Positions 25,201 to 40,200 of a stretch of 64,000 nucleotides of DNA are shown one piece after another. Within the stretch, counting starts at the first letter, position 1, and each line of letters opens with the position of its first letter. The stretch is from Alligator mississippiensis (lineage: Eukaryota > Chordata > Crocodylia > Alligatoridae). Where the stretch lies: contig NC_081828.1 of assembly GCF_030867095.1 (NCBI RefSeq), positions 50,383,434-50,447,433 of the forward strand, written 5' to 3'. A program made the position numbers and the translations under genes. Under the pieces are notes generated by a model. It saw nothing but the letters and a program-made list of their open reading frames with translations, made no database searches and was not told the DNA's origin.

Positions 25201-28200
25201 CAGCCTGACCCTGAGTAGAAAGGCAGTTCTCCTAGACAGGAACCTCCAGCTTTGGTCCCAGCAGAAGCATTGGCACACCCTACTCAAAAGTTTCCCAGCC
25301 TTGGCTGTAGCCAACACCCAATGCCTCTGACAAAGGCTTAAAAACACCTTGACAAAAGGTTCACCAGGATTCCCAGGGAGACAATGTTCTCTTCTAAGAG
25401 AAGCCATAACATGTACAGACATTCGCTCTCCCAGAAGAAACTCTCCTATGAGCAGTTTAGCCCTGGTTGTTCCCAAGTTATTTTTCTCCTGGAGCAGCCA
25501 TTTTCACTCTGGGAGAAAAAGCCTGAACATCCATACACTTTTGCTACTCTCCCAGGAGAAACCACCTCTCCCAAGAAAACCTGAATGTCTGTACAAGGCC
25601 AGAGCCATCCTGTTTCCAGTCTTACCTCACAAAAGGAATAGGTAAAAACCAATTAATATATTTTCTTATTATTTCTCCACCCCCAAGTAAACAATTGCTT
25701 TAGTTGCCATTGGGATAAAATAAGCAATTGCCACCAAGGGAGGCCCACAAGATGCTTTCTTAAGCTTCAGAACCTCTGCTCCATGCAAATTTTTAATGCA
25801 ATTCTTCTAAGGACAGATGTGGTGCTGGACGAACTGGTGCTACTGATTAATACCTGACATTCTTTTTCTTAGTCTATACCAAACCCACATCCCAGGATGG
25901 CACTAGGATGCAATGTTGTCTTTGAAATGTCACTTTTCAGCTAACATAAAAAAAAAAAAAAGAAATCAAAGCCTTGCCCTACTTGTGGTCATTAAAGATC
26001 TGAGATTCATAACTCTTTCCAGAGAGCAACTTGCTAAGGCCAAGTTCCATCTTGTAAAATTATTTCCCGCCTCCTTATACTCCCTAAAGCATGCAGGATG
26101 AGCTGTGGACTAGAGGGAAGGGTCCCAAGAGATCACACACTTGACCGTCCTGATCTAAATTATCTAAAGCGAATCTTACTTCAACACACCTGTGTAATGC
26201 TTGCTTGAAGATGTCTCCTCCGACAGCATCTATTGCTACATTGACCCCTCTGTTATCAGTAAGCTTCTTCACCTCATCTTTTAAGCTGTTTTGGCTGTAA
26301 TTTACACTGTGTGTGGCACCCTTCTGTAGTGCCAGATTGCATTTGTGATCACTTCCAGCTGCTGCAATCACCTAAAAGAAAGACAGACCCAAGAAAAACC
26401 CAACATTGCACTCCCGCAGCACGACAGTGTCTGCCCAAAGAGATGCTTGGGGATCTTTCTATTTAACTGCAACAAGCTACATTGCTATAAAACTGTTCTG
26501 TCTCTTCTATTAAAATATCCCAGCATGTTTTCCATATGACATAAACCATATCTCTTTACCCATCCCTGAAAGCAGCAACCTTTGGGATGGAAAACAGCAG
26601 CTGTTTAACAGAGAAAAAGAAGCATTTCATGAAAGCTTTGGGCATAAAACTGAAGAACAATACCATATCCAGCTGAAACTGCAGGGTACAATTATCCAAA
26701 CCAGACTTGGTACTGAGTTAAACACTATTGTTCTTACAGAAAATGCCACTAGATTTTTAATTACTACATGTGTTTAGAACCTGTTTTAGACTTCATCAAA
26801 AGCAGCATCCAGCAGCATAGCAAGCTTTAACTCAGAAGGGAGAATATAAACCCCTGAATCATTTATTTCAAATGTATCCAGAGTTTTTGGTTTCTTAGAG
26901 CCTTCTGAACATAGCAAATGGTCTGAACTGGACTTATTTATACATTGTCACTTTGCACAGTACTCTTCAGCATGGTAATTAATGCATGACTATGAAACTG
27001 TCTTCTATATTTTAGTGGGGGGGGAATGAAAAAAGCATGATGTTACCTTATCTTTATTGGGAGGCTGGAAGTAAAAGTCCAAAGCTTTTTTCCCATATCC
27101 ATTAAATACTATTTTTCCCTTAGATCAATATTGGTTCATATCTCAAGAAGAACCTGGCTAAAATTCCCAAAACCATGCAAAAGACTTAGAAGCCCATGAC
27201 CATGACTTCTAATATGAATTAGGCTCTAGGTCATCTCCTGTACTTCCCAGTTGGTTAAAAGAACTAACTAGTAATGGAAAGAATTAAAGAAAGCAATGAG
27301 GATCCATACTGGGGCACAGTAGAAGACAACCGTTTTATGAGGAAAAATGTGGTAGGTAGTCTCTGGTATTATTGGAAGGGGTCAGTCGGCTTACTGCAGC
27401 ATTTCCCAAACTTTGAGTTTACATCCCACAACACTGAAGGTGGGCACCTGTGCCCTGCTACTTTAGCTGCCACCATTTCTCTTCGCCAGCTCCCTTTGCC
27501 AGCAGGCAATGGTTGGAGGGAGGGAGGAGAGGAAATCAGCAGCAGTGGCTGAAGTAGGAGGATGCAAGAGTGCTCACCTTCACTATGGTAGGGTTCCCAC
27601 TGCTGATAGCTGCCAATTCCGCCCCGTGGCAGCTATCAGTGGTGAAGGAAGTTGGCAGGGGCAGCTAAAGTAAAAGGTGCAAAAGTGACTGAAGTAGGGA
27701 GGCATTGCTGATTGCTGCTATGATTCACACATGCCACATTAGGAAACTTTTGTGCCCCCATCTCTCAAGAAGGCACACACCATGATTTGGGAAATGCTGG
27801 ATTTCTGGATTACCAGCCCCTCTGTCCTAAGAAGTCTCTGAGTTCTTTTTCCCAGCTCTGCCAACTAATATCTTGGGCAACTCTGAGTCTAAATATATAC
27901 CTTGGTAGGCCCACCTGGAAAACAGAGAATAGTGGTCACCCACTTTGCGAAGCTTAATTCATTAATGTTTCTGATGGTCTTTGAATCCTGAATATCCTAC
28001 ACTAAGGTATGGTCATTATGGCAGGATGTGCACAGAGAATATAGATATGTTTTAGAAAAGGAAATACCTTTGCCTTAAAAACATTGGTTGCAATATCAAT
28101 AGTAGCAAGTCCCGTGGCCCCAGCAGCTGCTGTCACTAAAACTGTTTCCCTAGGAGAGAGAGAAGAGAAAGAATGAAATAAACAGGTTCTTAACACAACA

Positions 28201-31200
28201 GAAGAGCATTTCCTTACTTTTTGAATGTGACCTTTCCTGTGAGCAATAGCTATTCATCCAGTAATTTTGAAGATGAAAAATTACTTCGATTAAAAATACT
28301 CCAGCAACCAAATGATCACATGATACATTTCAGTAGTAGGAAAGTATTCCCCATCTTCAGTACTATCAGTATTATATTATCACACTCTTCCCAAGAGGAA
28401 CCACCAGGGGGAGCTTGTATTCTCCTTTGAGTGAACATTACCTTGTCTCTACTCAAATGAAAGTGAAGTAATCTGATCAGAAAGTTTCTGCATTTTGTGA
28501 ATGCTTATATGTCACCTTCAGCTGGCACCAGCCTTTACACCAGTGGCCACTGCCACCCACTTTCCTCTTCCTACAGGGATAGCTGTCTCTTCCAGGGATC
28601 TAATGATCCACCTCCAAGATCCCACATCTGCCCCACCTAGCAGCCCCTAGCACAGGGGTGGGCAAAATGTGACCCATGGGCCACATGCAACTCACCAGGC
28701 CATTCTACCCAGCCCACGGGGCCCCTAAAAAATTTAGAAAATTAATATTTATCTGCCCCTGGCTGCCTGTCTTGCAGCCCTTGATGGTTTGCCAAAACTC
28801 AGTAAGCGGCCCGCTACCCAAAAAAAAATAATTGCCCACCCCTGCCCTAGCAACTCCAAGCACCATGCATCACCCTGCCGTGTCCTCAGGGATGCCTTGT
28901 GCAGCGCTGCCTGCTACCCTGCTATCCCTTTATAGGTGCTCTAGTGTACAAGGAGGTAAGCTCTGTAAGATATAAATTAATCTTTAAATAGGGTGCCACT
29001 AAATTGTGAAAAGTTATTGAGCGGGTGCCTTGAGTCTTAAAAGATTGAGAACCATTGTTCCAGAAGTCACAAAGACACTCTCTGCATTTCCAAACCCCAG
29101 GCCAGCAGTGAAAACTTTCCCCACGAGCTTCCCTGGCTCTCAACAGCATCAGTGTTTCCCTTAAGATCTGAGTATAACACTATAAGCCTGCTTTTCCAAA
29201 AGGACAGCTGCTGCCTTACAATAAATCAGCAGAGCAATACACAGCATGCAATGATACTGGACAGCAAGACTAATCTTCAGTTACACAACAATGTTGACTC
29301 GGATAAAATTTGCCTGGGATACATCCAGTTCCTGCCAGCTATTTCACAGCCATATCCCATATGGAATTAGTTACAGCTCAAAACACATTGTCTATGGCAT
29401 ATAAAAATCATTCTGTATACAGAAGCTTCCTCTTTTAATGAAGAGCTTTGCAAGGGTATCAAACCCTGTGTAAAACAGGCCATTTTAAAAGTCATTCAGA
29501 AGTTCTCAACTGATTTGTGCTTTCTTAGTTTCTAAACATACCCTCACACAGGCTCTGAGAGTTGAGCAAAATTAAAATATATAATGCAAAATCTGCTGAC
29601 CAAGGTACTGCCCTTTCATTACGGCTGCTTCCCATCTAAGTTTACATGACTCACATCACTGTAGCACATCTCAGCTCTCCAGAGGCATTTATAAATATTA
29701 GTATTTTTCTTTATTTTCAAATTCCTCTTTAAAGTAAACAATTATCCCTATTTTCTAAATGAAGAAATTGGGGCACAGAGATTAAGAGAGTTGCCCAAGG
29801 TTCTAAAACAAATCTGTGACAGAGAAAGGAATTAAAACTGATGTCTCCCAAGTTCTACATGGTGCTTTAACCTGTCTTCCTAAATGTTAAGGTACTACTG
29901 GTCTCAGAATTTCTGCAGGGATTTCTCATAGTATGAGCCAAAGATTTATCCCACATTAAGCAAAGGCCATATTTCCAGACCACCAAGCTGCTCCAACATC
30001 AACACTGCTAGTCTCCTGTTCACTAATAAAATATGCAACTCCACCATTGTAATTACTACCCTTGGCCGGAATGCAAAACATGACTGGGACTTTGACAGGG
30101 CAGTGATGGAAGAAGGTACTAGAGGACAGAGCCTTCCATGGAAAATACCCTACAACAATGGTTCTCACACTGTTCCGAGGAACCCTGAGGTTCTGTGAAA
30201 GTTTACTGGGAGTTCTGCAAAGAGATTGGGGGTAATGGTGGAGCAGGCCAGGAGGCAATGCACTGCCATTGCTGGGTCACCTGGCTCTCTGTCAGTCTTC
30301 AGGATGGAGGTAGGGGTTCCACAGCAGAAGAAGTGATGTGAAAGGGTTCCATAAGTTTAGGAAATTTGAAAACCACTGCTCTACAAGACCAAATTGTGGC
30401 ATAATCTCCAAAAGGAAAAAGCAGATGCATCATTAGGGACATTAAAAAAAAATCATAACCAAAGGACTACAAAATCTATTCTAGAAAATGTGCCTGTCTT
30501 CCTAGGAGTAAGCGGGGTACAAAGATATCGGAAATGACTTACTGGCCACGTAGCCAATCTATTTTTCTAATAGTCTGTTCCAGTGCTTCTCAACTGGAGT
30601 GCCACAAGACCCTCCCAGGAGTGTTGCAGTGTGGGCAGTGCTGCCACACCCACAGGTAAAATGCCTCACATACTTTGTGCACAGCCAGGAAGGGTTAATG
30701 CACATACTCACGCTCCTCCCGCGTTAAAGTTTTCTGATAAGGCTAAAGCAGGCAGAAGTGCCTATGCTGCAGCCCTTCCCAGTCCAGACCCCTCCAAGCT
30801 CCTCCTGGAAACAGAGGTGCATGAGACAAGGGTATCTGGGACAAGTGGGACTGTTTCTAAGAGATGTCATGTGGGTTCAAATCAAACAGGGCTGCAGCAA
30901 AAGTGGGCACTCCTGCTTATATTAAGCTTATCTGATAACCTAATGCAGGAGGAGTGTGTGCTCACTGCAGCCCTTCCAGGTCTGGCTGTGTAAGAGGCAT
31001 GTGGGGCACTTCTACCTGGTGGCAGCAGCGGCATCACCATCGGTGAGAACCACTGAGGTAGAACAACAGTGGTTCTCAACCAAGGATGCCACCAAATTAA
31101 AAAATTGTGGAAGGGTGCCCTGAATCTAAAAAGGTTAAGAACCACTGGTTTATTCTAATTTTTCTTGTACAATATTAATGTTAACAAATCTGCACCTTTT

Positions 31201-34200
31201 TCAGGAGTGTTGCACTGTATGTCCACTGGGTGGCTATACAGTTCTATTTTGCTTTGTGATTCTAATGCTCTCAGGATAATCTGACCTGTTTTCACCTTCT
31301 ATTTGATGTAGCACAACACCCTTTAAATTCTATTATATTCTTGGCAAATTAACTGTGAAACAGGGCTCAGGGAAACCTTGCAGCCCCACTCCCAACAGGA
31401 CAGAGAAACAGCCCAGCTCAGTGACTAAGCAGTTAGAAACTCAGAATTCCTGTTATTCCCAGGAGACTACATCCATCTTGAAATCTGCCCTAAGAGGGGC
31501 TTAGTTTCTACATCTGCAAAATGACAACAAAACTACCACATTGGGGGGGGGGGGGGGGGCACAGCATGAAAGATTAGATTTCAAGACAGTCTGCATGTGT
31601 GCTATCCTATTTTCTTGCAGACAACACACCTTTTTCCCAAAAAGCAGCTACTGGAAATTGGAGTGCACACTGTATGTGAGAAATGAACAGGTTCTGTGGT
31701 TTGCAGATTTTACTTTGTTTTACTTGGAACAATTAATAGTATGCAAAACAATGAGCATGCTCTGCTCCCTATCTATTGCTACTTACTACAAGGAAAGACC
31801 CTTTTTCTGTTCTGCCTTTCAAAAACAATGAGCATATTATATTCTGGGGTGTGTTTTATATGAGAAAATATATAGTTTTTTTGTTTTTTGGATTTTCTTT
31901 GTGGGTTGTTTTTTTTTAAACAGGATAAGCAGTATGCCAGTGCCAAGTACTGGTCCCCATGTAGTGCTCTGGGCTTCCAGTGTCACTTACCCTGGCTGTG
32001 TGTGTGCTCTTCGCTCAAGGGCCAAGCTGGCTGTGCCATAAGACACAGGCAGTGCAGCAGCGTGTTCGTAAGACACACCATCTGGGATCTGCCATAGCAT
32101 CTGCATAAGAAGACAAAGCAACACATTAATTCCAGAAAGAAACGAAGAATGAAGTTCTGTATTCTGAAACGCCTCTCTAATGCAGCATAAACATGGTTCA
32201 GAAGTATGTTGTCACAATTCACTAGAAGGTACAGGATAAGAAACTGTTAATGTCACCTGAGCAATATTTAATGTAATTTCTCTTATCAATCTACTCCATC
32301 TTTGCAAGAATTCTCCAGGGCAAGCTACATCGCAAATCCTAAAGTTACTGACAGAAAGGGCAAAAAAAAAATCATCCTAAATGAGGTCACAAGCTAGATG
32401 ATCTAATAGGAGCCAAACAAGAGACATAAAAATCTTTGTTGTAATGGAATACAAATTTATATTAAAAATGGTTGTTACCTTCTGATCAATAATGCACTCC
32501 TCAGCCATTGCCTTGGAGCTTGTCACGCCAAGTACTCTGTCTCCCTGCCAAAAAAAATCGTTAGTGGACAAGTATTAGAGTGAGAACAGTCACTTGGTCC
32601 TGCTTCACTCTCTAATTTAAACGTTTGGCTTTCCCATTTTATCAGGAAAAAACAAACAGCACAAACAATGTCAGACAACTGTCTGGTCAGTCATGGAAAT
32701 AATCACGCACATTTCTCCCCATTCCCACTTTGACCTTCGAGTCTTTTCCTAATCCTCTTCTGAAAACAACACCCAAACTCTTCCACACACTCCTGTGAGG
32801 CTCCTGCCCTGCAGCCCTTGTTAAGTGCAATAACACAGTTACTACTAATCAAGGCCAGCTGACCTTTAGCCCCTTACCTCTGAATGGTTCTCAAGCTCCA
32901 CTTAAGGAACTCCTCCAGCACCTGAGCCTTGCTTCCCAAAACACTGGTCTTCAGTGGACAGGAGGGTGTACAGATATGTGTTGCAGATTATGGTGGGAAT
33001 GTGTATGATGTAATGGCAGTGATGAGTTTGTTGGACTGTCAGATGAGCCACAGTGGACACAGGACAGTTTTTGGTAGATGTGAGATTATCTATATCTATA
33101 GATATATCTATAGATATAAAAAAAACCCCTTCTCGTTTCAGCAACACCTCTGATTTCCCTTGTTTTGGACCCTACACCTTTAGCTTGCTCCTTGATTTCA
33201 GCTTTTGCATTCTCCCTACAGACCTGTTTCCCCAGCTCCTGACCTCGGTTTGGCTTACTTTTGGACTCTGCCCTGTGAATTATCCTTTAGACTTGGTACC
33301 TAGGCTTCTGACTGCCAGCTCCTGACCCTGGCTTGGCATTTTGGTTCCTGACATGTAGCTTCCAACCCTTACCCCTGCAACCCTCAGCATCATGCATGGC
33401 TCTATCCACTAAGCAAGCCAGTCTGGACCATGACAACTCCTGTCTAGCAGAGCTCTCAAGAACATACCACAAAACAATTAAAGATAATCCCTGAAATGAA
33501 TCCCCATCCTCACTGGTCAGCTAGATACCATGATTCCATTCCTGAACCCGAGCCCTATTTCATGCCAGTTACCTTCTGCACTGTGCTGACATCTGTTCCT
33601 GTCTCCATCACAACGCCTGAAAACTCCATTCCTAAAGAAGGAAAAGAACATCTATATGCCACGGCTATTCAAACAGGTCACTTTCCCCACCTCCACCTCC
33701 AGTCATCCTTGTTCACTACAGACAAGACCTATGGGACATGAAAGGTCTCACCTATAGCAAAACTCTAGCTTGAGGTGAACAGAACACAGCAATACTGAGT
33801 TCAGTTAATCCTGCAAAGCAGGAAAACAGGTCACGCTGACCCGACTTATGGGCAACAACATTAAAACGTACTAAAAAGAGTGCAATGTCAAAGATGTTCG
33901 GAGCATGGCTGTTCTTTGGTTTTTAACTCTCGTATTTTCCCAAGGAAGTCAGGATAGATTTGCACCTTATAGACTAACTACATTAGATGTGCTATACACA
34001 CACACACACACATACATACACACACACTTAACATCTACTTCGGTTAGTCTACAGGTGAAAATCTATACTGCCTTCTTCTTGACTTCAGACTAACATGACT
34101 AACTACATCTCTCATTTTCCAGAGGGCCATATACCTGGTATAAGTTTGCAACATAAAATAATTCAGAAGTAATGCTGCAAGGAGGCCAGGAAGTGGCACT

Positions 34201-37200
34201 GTTGGCCCGAGAGAGATAAAACACTTGATAAATGGATGGAGTAAGGAATGAAAGAAGAAACTTAAAAAGTAAAAGAACCACAGTCAAGCCACCTATCCTC
34301 AGAAATGTGCTCCTGGTATAAGGGAAACCATCAACTCCCAGACTGGCAAAGGCCAAAGAAGATATTAAAACCTGAAGCATTTAGTGCAGCAAATTAACAC
34401 AAAAGAGGTGCAGCATGTCCATAGCTAGAGGAATAGGAGATTCAGTTACTGGAGGCAGGAGGAATGCTCCAGGAACATCCTTTCGCTTTGCTGACTCAAA
34501 GGCGTTGTCCAGACAAGCATGGCCGTACAAGATGTGGTGCCACAGACATTTCTGCAGCACCACATATTGTACATTCAGCTGTTCTCCACACTGCAAGTAA
34601 GCAGCACAGGGATTTTTTTTGACCCTTAGATATCCGGGGTCAAAAAAACCCATGCAAAAAAAAAAGCGGACCGGCGCGTGCGAGGGCCACTCAGAACCGG
34701 AGCCTAGCCGCTGGAACGCACTCTCCAAGCTGTAGGATTGCCGCTGTTGCAGCCCCAGGAGGTCCCCATGATTCATAGATTCATAGATTGTAGAGTTGGA
34801 AGAGACCACAATGGATCATTGTGTCCGACCCCCTGCCCCTGGCAGGAAAGAAGACTGAGGTCAGATGACCCCAGCCAGGTGACTATCTAGCCTCTTCTTG
34901 AAGACTTCCAAGCTAGGTGATAGCACCACCTCTCTTGGAAGCCCATTCCAGATCCTGGCCACCCTTACTGTGAAAAAATTCTTCCTAAAAATCTAACCTG
35001 AATCCACTCTCAACAAGTTTACATCTGTTATTCCTAGTCACTCCCCGGGGAACCCTAGTAAACAGTGCGTCCCCTATTCCCCATTGACCTCCCCTAATAA
35101 ATTTATAGGCGGCCACAAGATCTCCCCTCAGCCATCTCTTATGAAAGCTGAAGAGATTCAGTTCTCTCAACCTTAAAACCATAAAAACTAGGGAGGCGGT
35201 AGTCATGGGGGACCTAAACTACCCAGACATCTGCTGGGAGATGCAGACAGCAAAGTCCCACCGTTTACGCAGGTTCCTATCCTGTGTACAGGACCTCCAT
35301 CTGATGCAGGAGGTACATGGTCCCACTAGGAGGGACGCCTTACTGGACCTGGTATTGGCAACGGGGGATGACATGGTAGGAGACCTACAGATCGGTGGTC
35401 ACCTGGGGGACAGTGATCACCAAATAATAGAATTCATCATAAGACGTCGAGTGGGTAAAGTAACTAGTAGGGTGAAAGTGCTAGACTTTAGGAAAGCTGA
35501 TTTCAATGAACTCAGGCGTTTAGTCAAGGACGCACTGCAGAGTAAGAGTTCTGAAGAGATGGGAGCCCAGGGAGGGTGGCTGTGCCTTAAGGAAATGATC
35601 CTTCGGGCACAGAGGGAGACGATTCCGATTTGGGGAAAAAGGGGGAAAGGGGCCAAGAGGCTTCCTTGGCTGACCAGAGAAATCCAGAGCAGCCTACGGG
35701 CTAAAAGGGGGGCATATAAAAAGTGGAAACGAGGAGAGATTACTAAAGAGGAGTATACCGCCTCTGCTCGTGCTTCAAGGGGGGCAGTTAGACAGGCCAA
35801 AGCTACCATGGAGCTGAGGATGGCATCCCAAGTTAAGGATAACAAAAAATTGGTTTTTAGATATATAGGGAGTAAAAGGAAGGCCCAGGGTGGAATAGGA
35901 CCTCTACTAAATGGGCATAAGCAATTGGTGACAGACAGGGGGACAAGGCTGAACTCCTCAATGAGTTCTTTGCCTCAGTGTTCCTAAGCGAGGGGCAAGA
36001 CAAGTCTCTCACTGGGATTGTAGAGGCGGCAGCAGGGTGCCAGACTACCACGCGTAGACCCTGAGATGGTGCAGAGTCACTTGGAGGAACTGGATGCGTT
36101 TAAGTCGGCAGGCCCGGATGAGCTCCATCCGAGGGTACTGAAGGCACTGGCTGACATCACTGCACAGCCACTGGCAGGAATATTTGAACACTCATGGCGC
36201 ACAGGCCAGGTCCCGGAGGACTGGAAAAGGGCCAATGCGGTCCCCATTTTCAAGAAGGGGAGGAAGGAGGACCCAGGCAACTATAGGCCAGTCAGTCTCA
36301 CCTCCACCCTAGGCAAAGTCTTTGAAAAAATTCTCAAGGCTCACATTTGCGAGAGCCCGGCAGGAAAAATTATGCTGCAGGGAAACCAGCACGGGTTCGT
36401 AGCAGGTAGATCATGCCTGATTAATCTAGTCTCTTTTTATGACCAGGTTACAAAACACCTGGACGCAGGAGTAGGGGTTGACGTCATTTACTTAGACTTC
36501 AGGAAGGCCTTCGATACGTTATCCCACCCCATACTGGTGAACAAGTTAAGAGGCTGTGACTTAGATGACTACACAGTCCAGTGGGTGGTGAATTGGCTAG
36601 AGGGTCGTACCCAGAGAGTCGTAGTGGATGGGTCAGTATCGACCTGGAAGCAGTGGGGTCCCGCAGGGCTCGGTCCTTGGACCGATACTCTTCAATGTCT
36701 TCATCAGCGACTTGGACGAGGGAGTGAAGTGTACTCTATCCAAGTTTGCGGATGACATAAAACTGTGGGGAGAAGTGGACACACCAGAGGGCAGGGAACA
36801 GCTGCAAGCAGACCTGGACAGGTTGAACATATGGGCGGAAAACAACAGAATGCAATTCAACAAGGAGAAATGCAAAGTGCTGCACCTAGGGAGGAAAAAT
36901 GTCCAGCATACCTACTGCCTAGGAAATGACCTGCTTGGTGGCATGGAAGTGGAAAGGGATCTTGGAGTCCTAGTGGACTCCAAGATGAACATGAGTCGTC
37001 AGTGTGACGAAGCCATCAGAAAAGCTAATGGCACTTTATCATGCATCAGCAGATGCATGACGAACAGAACCAAGGAGGTGATACTTCCCCTCTATCGGGC
37101 GCTGGTCAGACCGCAGTTGGAGTACTGCGTGCAATTCTGGGCACCACACTTCAAAAGGGATGTGGATAACCTGGAGAGGGTCCAGAGAAGGGCCACTCGT

Positions 37201-40200
37201 ATGGTTAAGGGCTTGCAGGCCAAGCCCTATGAAGAGAGACTGGGGCACCTGGACCTCTTCAGCTTCTGCAAGAGAAGGTTGAGAGGCGACCTTGTGGCTG
37301 CCTATAAGTTCATCACGGGGGCACAGAAGGGAATTGGTGAGGTTTTACTCACCAAGGCACCCCTGGGGGTTACAAGAAATAATGGCCACAAGCTAGCAGA
37401 GAGCAGATTTAGACTAGACATTAGGAAGAACTTCTTCACAGTTAGAGTGGCCAAAGTCTGGAATGGGCTCCCAAGGGAGGTGGTGCTCTCCCTTACCCTG
37501 GGGGTCTTCAAGAGGAGGTTAGATAGGCATCTAGCTGGTGTCATCTAAACCCAGCTCTCTTTCCTGCCTATGCAGGGGGTCGGACTCGATGATCTATTGA
37601 GGTCCCTTCCGACCCTAACATCTATGAATCTATGAAAAACCTCCCCCCGTAGGGTCTATCACAAAGGCCACTAATCATGCGAGTGACCCTCCTCTGGACC
37701 CTCTCCAGATTCTCCGCATCCCTCTTGAAGTGTGGCACCCAAAACTGGACACCATACTTCAACTGCAGCCTGACCAGTGCCACATAGAGGGGGAGCATCA
37801 CCTCCTTTGATCTATTAGTCATGCACCTGCTAATGCACGACAAGGTGCGACTGGCCTTGTTGATGGCCTCATTACACTGCTGGCTCATATTCAGCTTGGA
37901 GTCAATTATTACTCCAAGATCCCTCTCTGCCTCCGAGCTGCTGAGAAGGACATTCCCCAACCTATAGGAGTGCTGGGGATTTCTCCTTCCCAGGTGGAGT
38001 ACTTTACATTTTTCTTTATTAAATTGCATGAGCCCAGGTAAGGCTGCTGGGGACAACCCAGTGATGGCCCCTGGCTCCCATACCTCACCTGGGGTAACCT
38101 GCCACGCACCAGAGAGTGTGTGGCACAGGCGTCAATACAAGGCGTCCCACTGCTAGTCGTCCCCAGGGAACCAAACGTCCATACTCGTGTGGATGCAGCC
38201 AAAGTGTGCAGGAAGCCACAAATGATACTTAGAACAGCCAATCAAGCAGCCAATGCATTTTAAAAAACAACAGTGTCCTGGACTGCAGTTCTGCTTTTGA
38301 CATGCTGGATAATCTTGGGCAAGATTTCCTAGCACCAAGTAGCTTTAGTCATGGAGAAGGACCCAGTGCCCTAAGTGCTATAAAAATCCAGAATAAAAAC
38401 TTCTCTCTGCTTCAGTCTCTTTATCTATAAAATGAGTTTAATGACCCTTATCTAACCTCTATGCCAGTGTTGTTGTGGATTAAGGTTTGCACAGTACTCT
38501 GAAAATTCAGGTTCCTATATAACACATATTTTTAAGAGGTGATACAGACAGCCACAATGAGATCTTGTCTACCCTGGGGAAAATATTTCCTGAAAATAAG
38601 TGTGCTAATCAGCATATTTCAGGTAACATGATATTAAACACAACTTGGTGCCTGTCATATTAGGAAGTATGTTATCTGGACATGACAACCCTAAAGGTGG
38701 GGACAAAAACTGAACTCTCAAGGAGGATAGGAGTCTCCCTATCTGAGAACAGCAATAAAGGTATAAAAAAGCAAGTAAAGGGTAAACCAAAGGTTGCACC
38801 AATTTGGGGCAAATTTCAGATCCTACTAATACTACTGTGAGTCTGCCTTCTTGCAGAAAGACAAAAAAATAAAGCATGTCCTTTATTAATGTAAAAGCCA
38901 TATGAGTACCTTTATGGCTAGAAACTTTGGGAAATTGTTGTTTTGTTAAACATGTCTCCCTCGTAATAAACCAGCAGAATAAGGAGCTCTGCACCTCTGT
39001 TGGTCAGAATTCAGAAGTTAGCAATGACAAGAATTGTGACTATCTTACAGCTCTCCAGATGCCTATGTAAAATGAGCTGGGAGCTTTACACTCAGTTCCT
39101 AATGAACAGATGTCCACATCAATGAACCCATCAAAATTGGCACCAATTCAAAGATTAATATGCTGCACCTACTTTGCGGATAGACAGCTTTATTCTTCAG
39201 GGCTCCCCGTCTGGTACCAGCAGTAAATTCACTTACCATTAAACACATTAAGTTAGTGACTCCATAACCTTCTGCAAAGATCGATAGGTTCCTACTCACC
39301 AGGTGCGAATGGAAGAGCATGTTTTTCCTGGTACAGACCCTGGCAGGCCAAGATATCAGCAAAGTTTACCCCACAGCAATGGATGCCAACCCTGACCTGA
39401 AAGAGAGAAGAGGCAGATGTAACTCTCCTGTTTCAAGCAACCACTATAGAGATTACTTCGTTGTGCTAACAGTTTATTCTTTTAAGACAGCTCTTCTCTT
39501 TATTAGATACTTGTGTAACCCTCCATTGCTAGAGTAACTGTAGTGTCACAGGTTTTTTTATGCGTTTCTCCTCATGACAACCCAGTGGAATAGGAAATTG
39601 ATATTATCCCCATTTTACAGGGAACTAAAGCACAAGAGTCTAAGTGACTTGACTAAGGCCTGCATTAAATCTGCTGCAGAGCTGGGACAACCAAATCAAG
39701 CTCTCTCAATAAGCTTTCTAGGACACAGGGTCACACCTTCAACTGATACAAACCAGGAGATGACCATTGACTGTACAAGAGCTACACAGATTTACACCCA
39801 CTGAAGAGCACCCCCAAAGTGCATCAGTGGGAGGCAGATCGCATCCGCTGAACATGTATTACTGTCTCCAGACAATTTTCCCATTGTGTTCCACTTTTGG
39901 ACACTTCTTTTAACGATTGCACTGTGTAACATGTGCCAGCTGTTCATGTCAGTGAGCTGCTCTGTATCTTCAGTATTTGCACAGTATTTGCACAGCACCA
40001 AATGCCACACTGCACTGCTGTCTCTTCTCATGCAGGTAATAATCATCACTTTCACTGTGCTTTACCTGTTTCTGTTTAAAGGGCTGCACAAACATGAAAT
40101 AAACTGTGAAGCATGGCTTGCCACTCAGATATAGGACCCAAGGCACAGGAATGGAAAGGGACTGGATCAAGGTCACTCAGCCTTTTACCAATGTTTGTTT

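Larger units (their letters stand above)
34500..38212. mobile_element. DNA element split by nested CR1 LINEs
   Basis: The outer parts, 34500-34765 and 38035-38212, are together collinear with the uninterrupted copy at 61745-62095: gacatccc/gatatccg, the A-run, agccctgggaggcccca, caggtaaggctgctgg and cctcacctggggtaacctg. The ends gtccagacaagcatgg and, inverted, atccacacgagtatgg look like decayed inverted repeats. The interior 34769-38033 is CR1. In CRYZL2 intron 3. Confidence 0.68.

Noticed and set aside
26084-26189. Continuation of CRYZL2 exon 8 past 26190
   Set aside because: The frame stays open, but a good donor (CAG then gtgtgt) ends the exon in the phase required by exon 9, and the extra residues do not fit the family.
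33960-34110. A CRISPR-like or coding signal around the CA-rich tract
   Set aside because: It is a plain dinucleotide microsatellite within an interspersed repeat. No spaced direct repeats are present.
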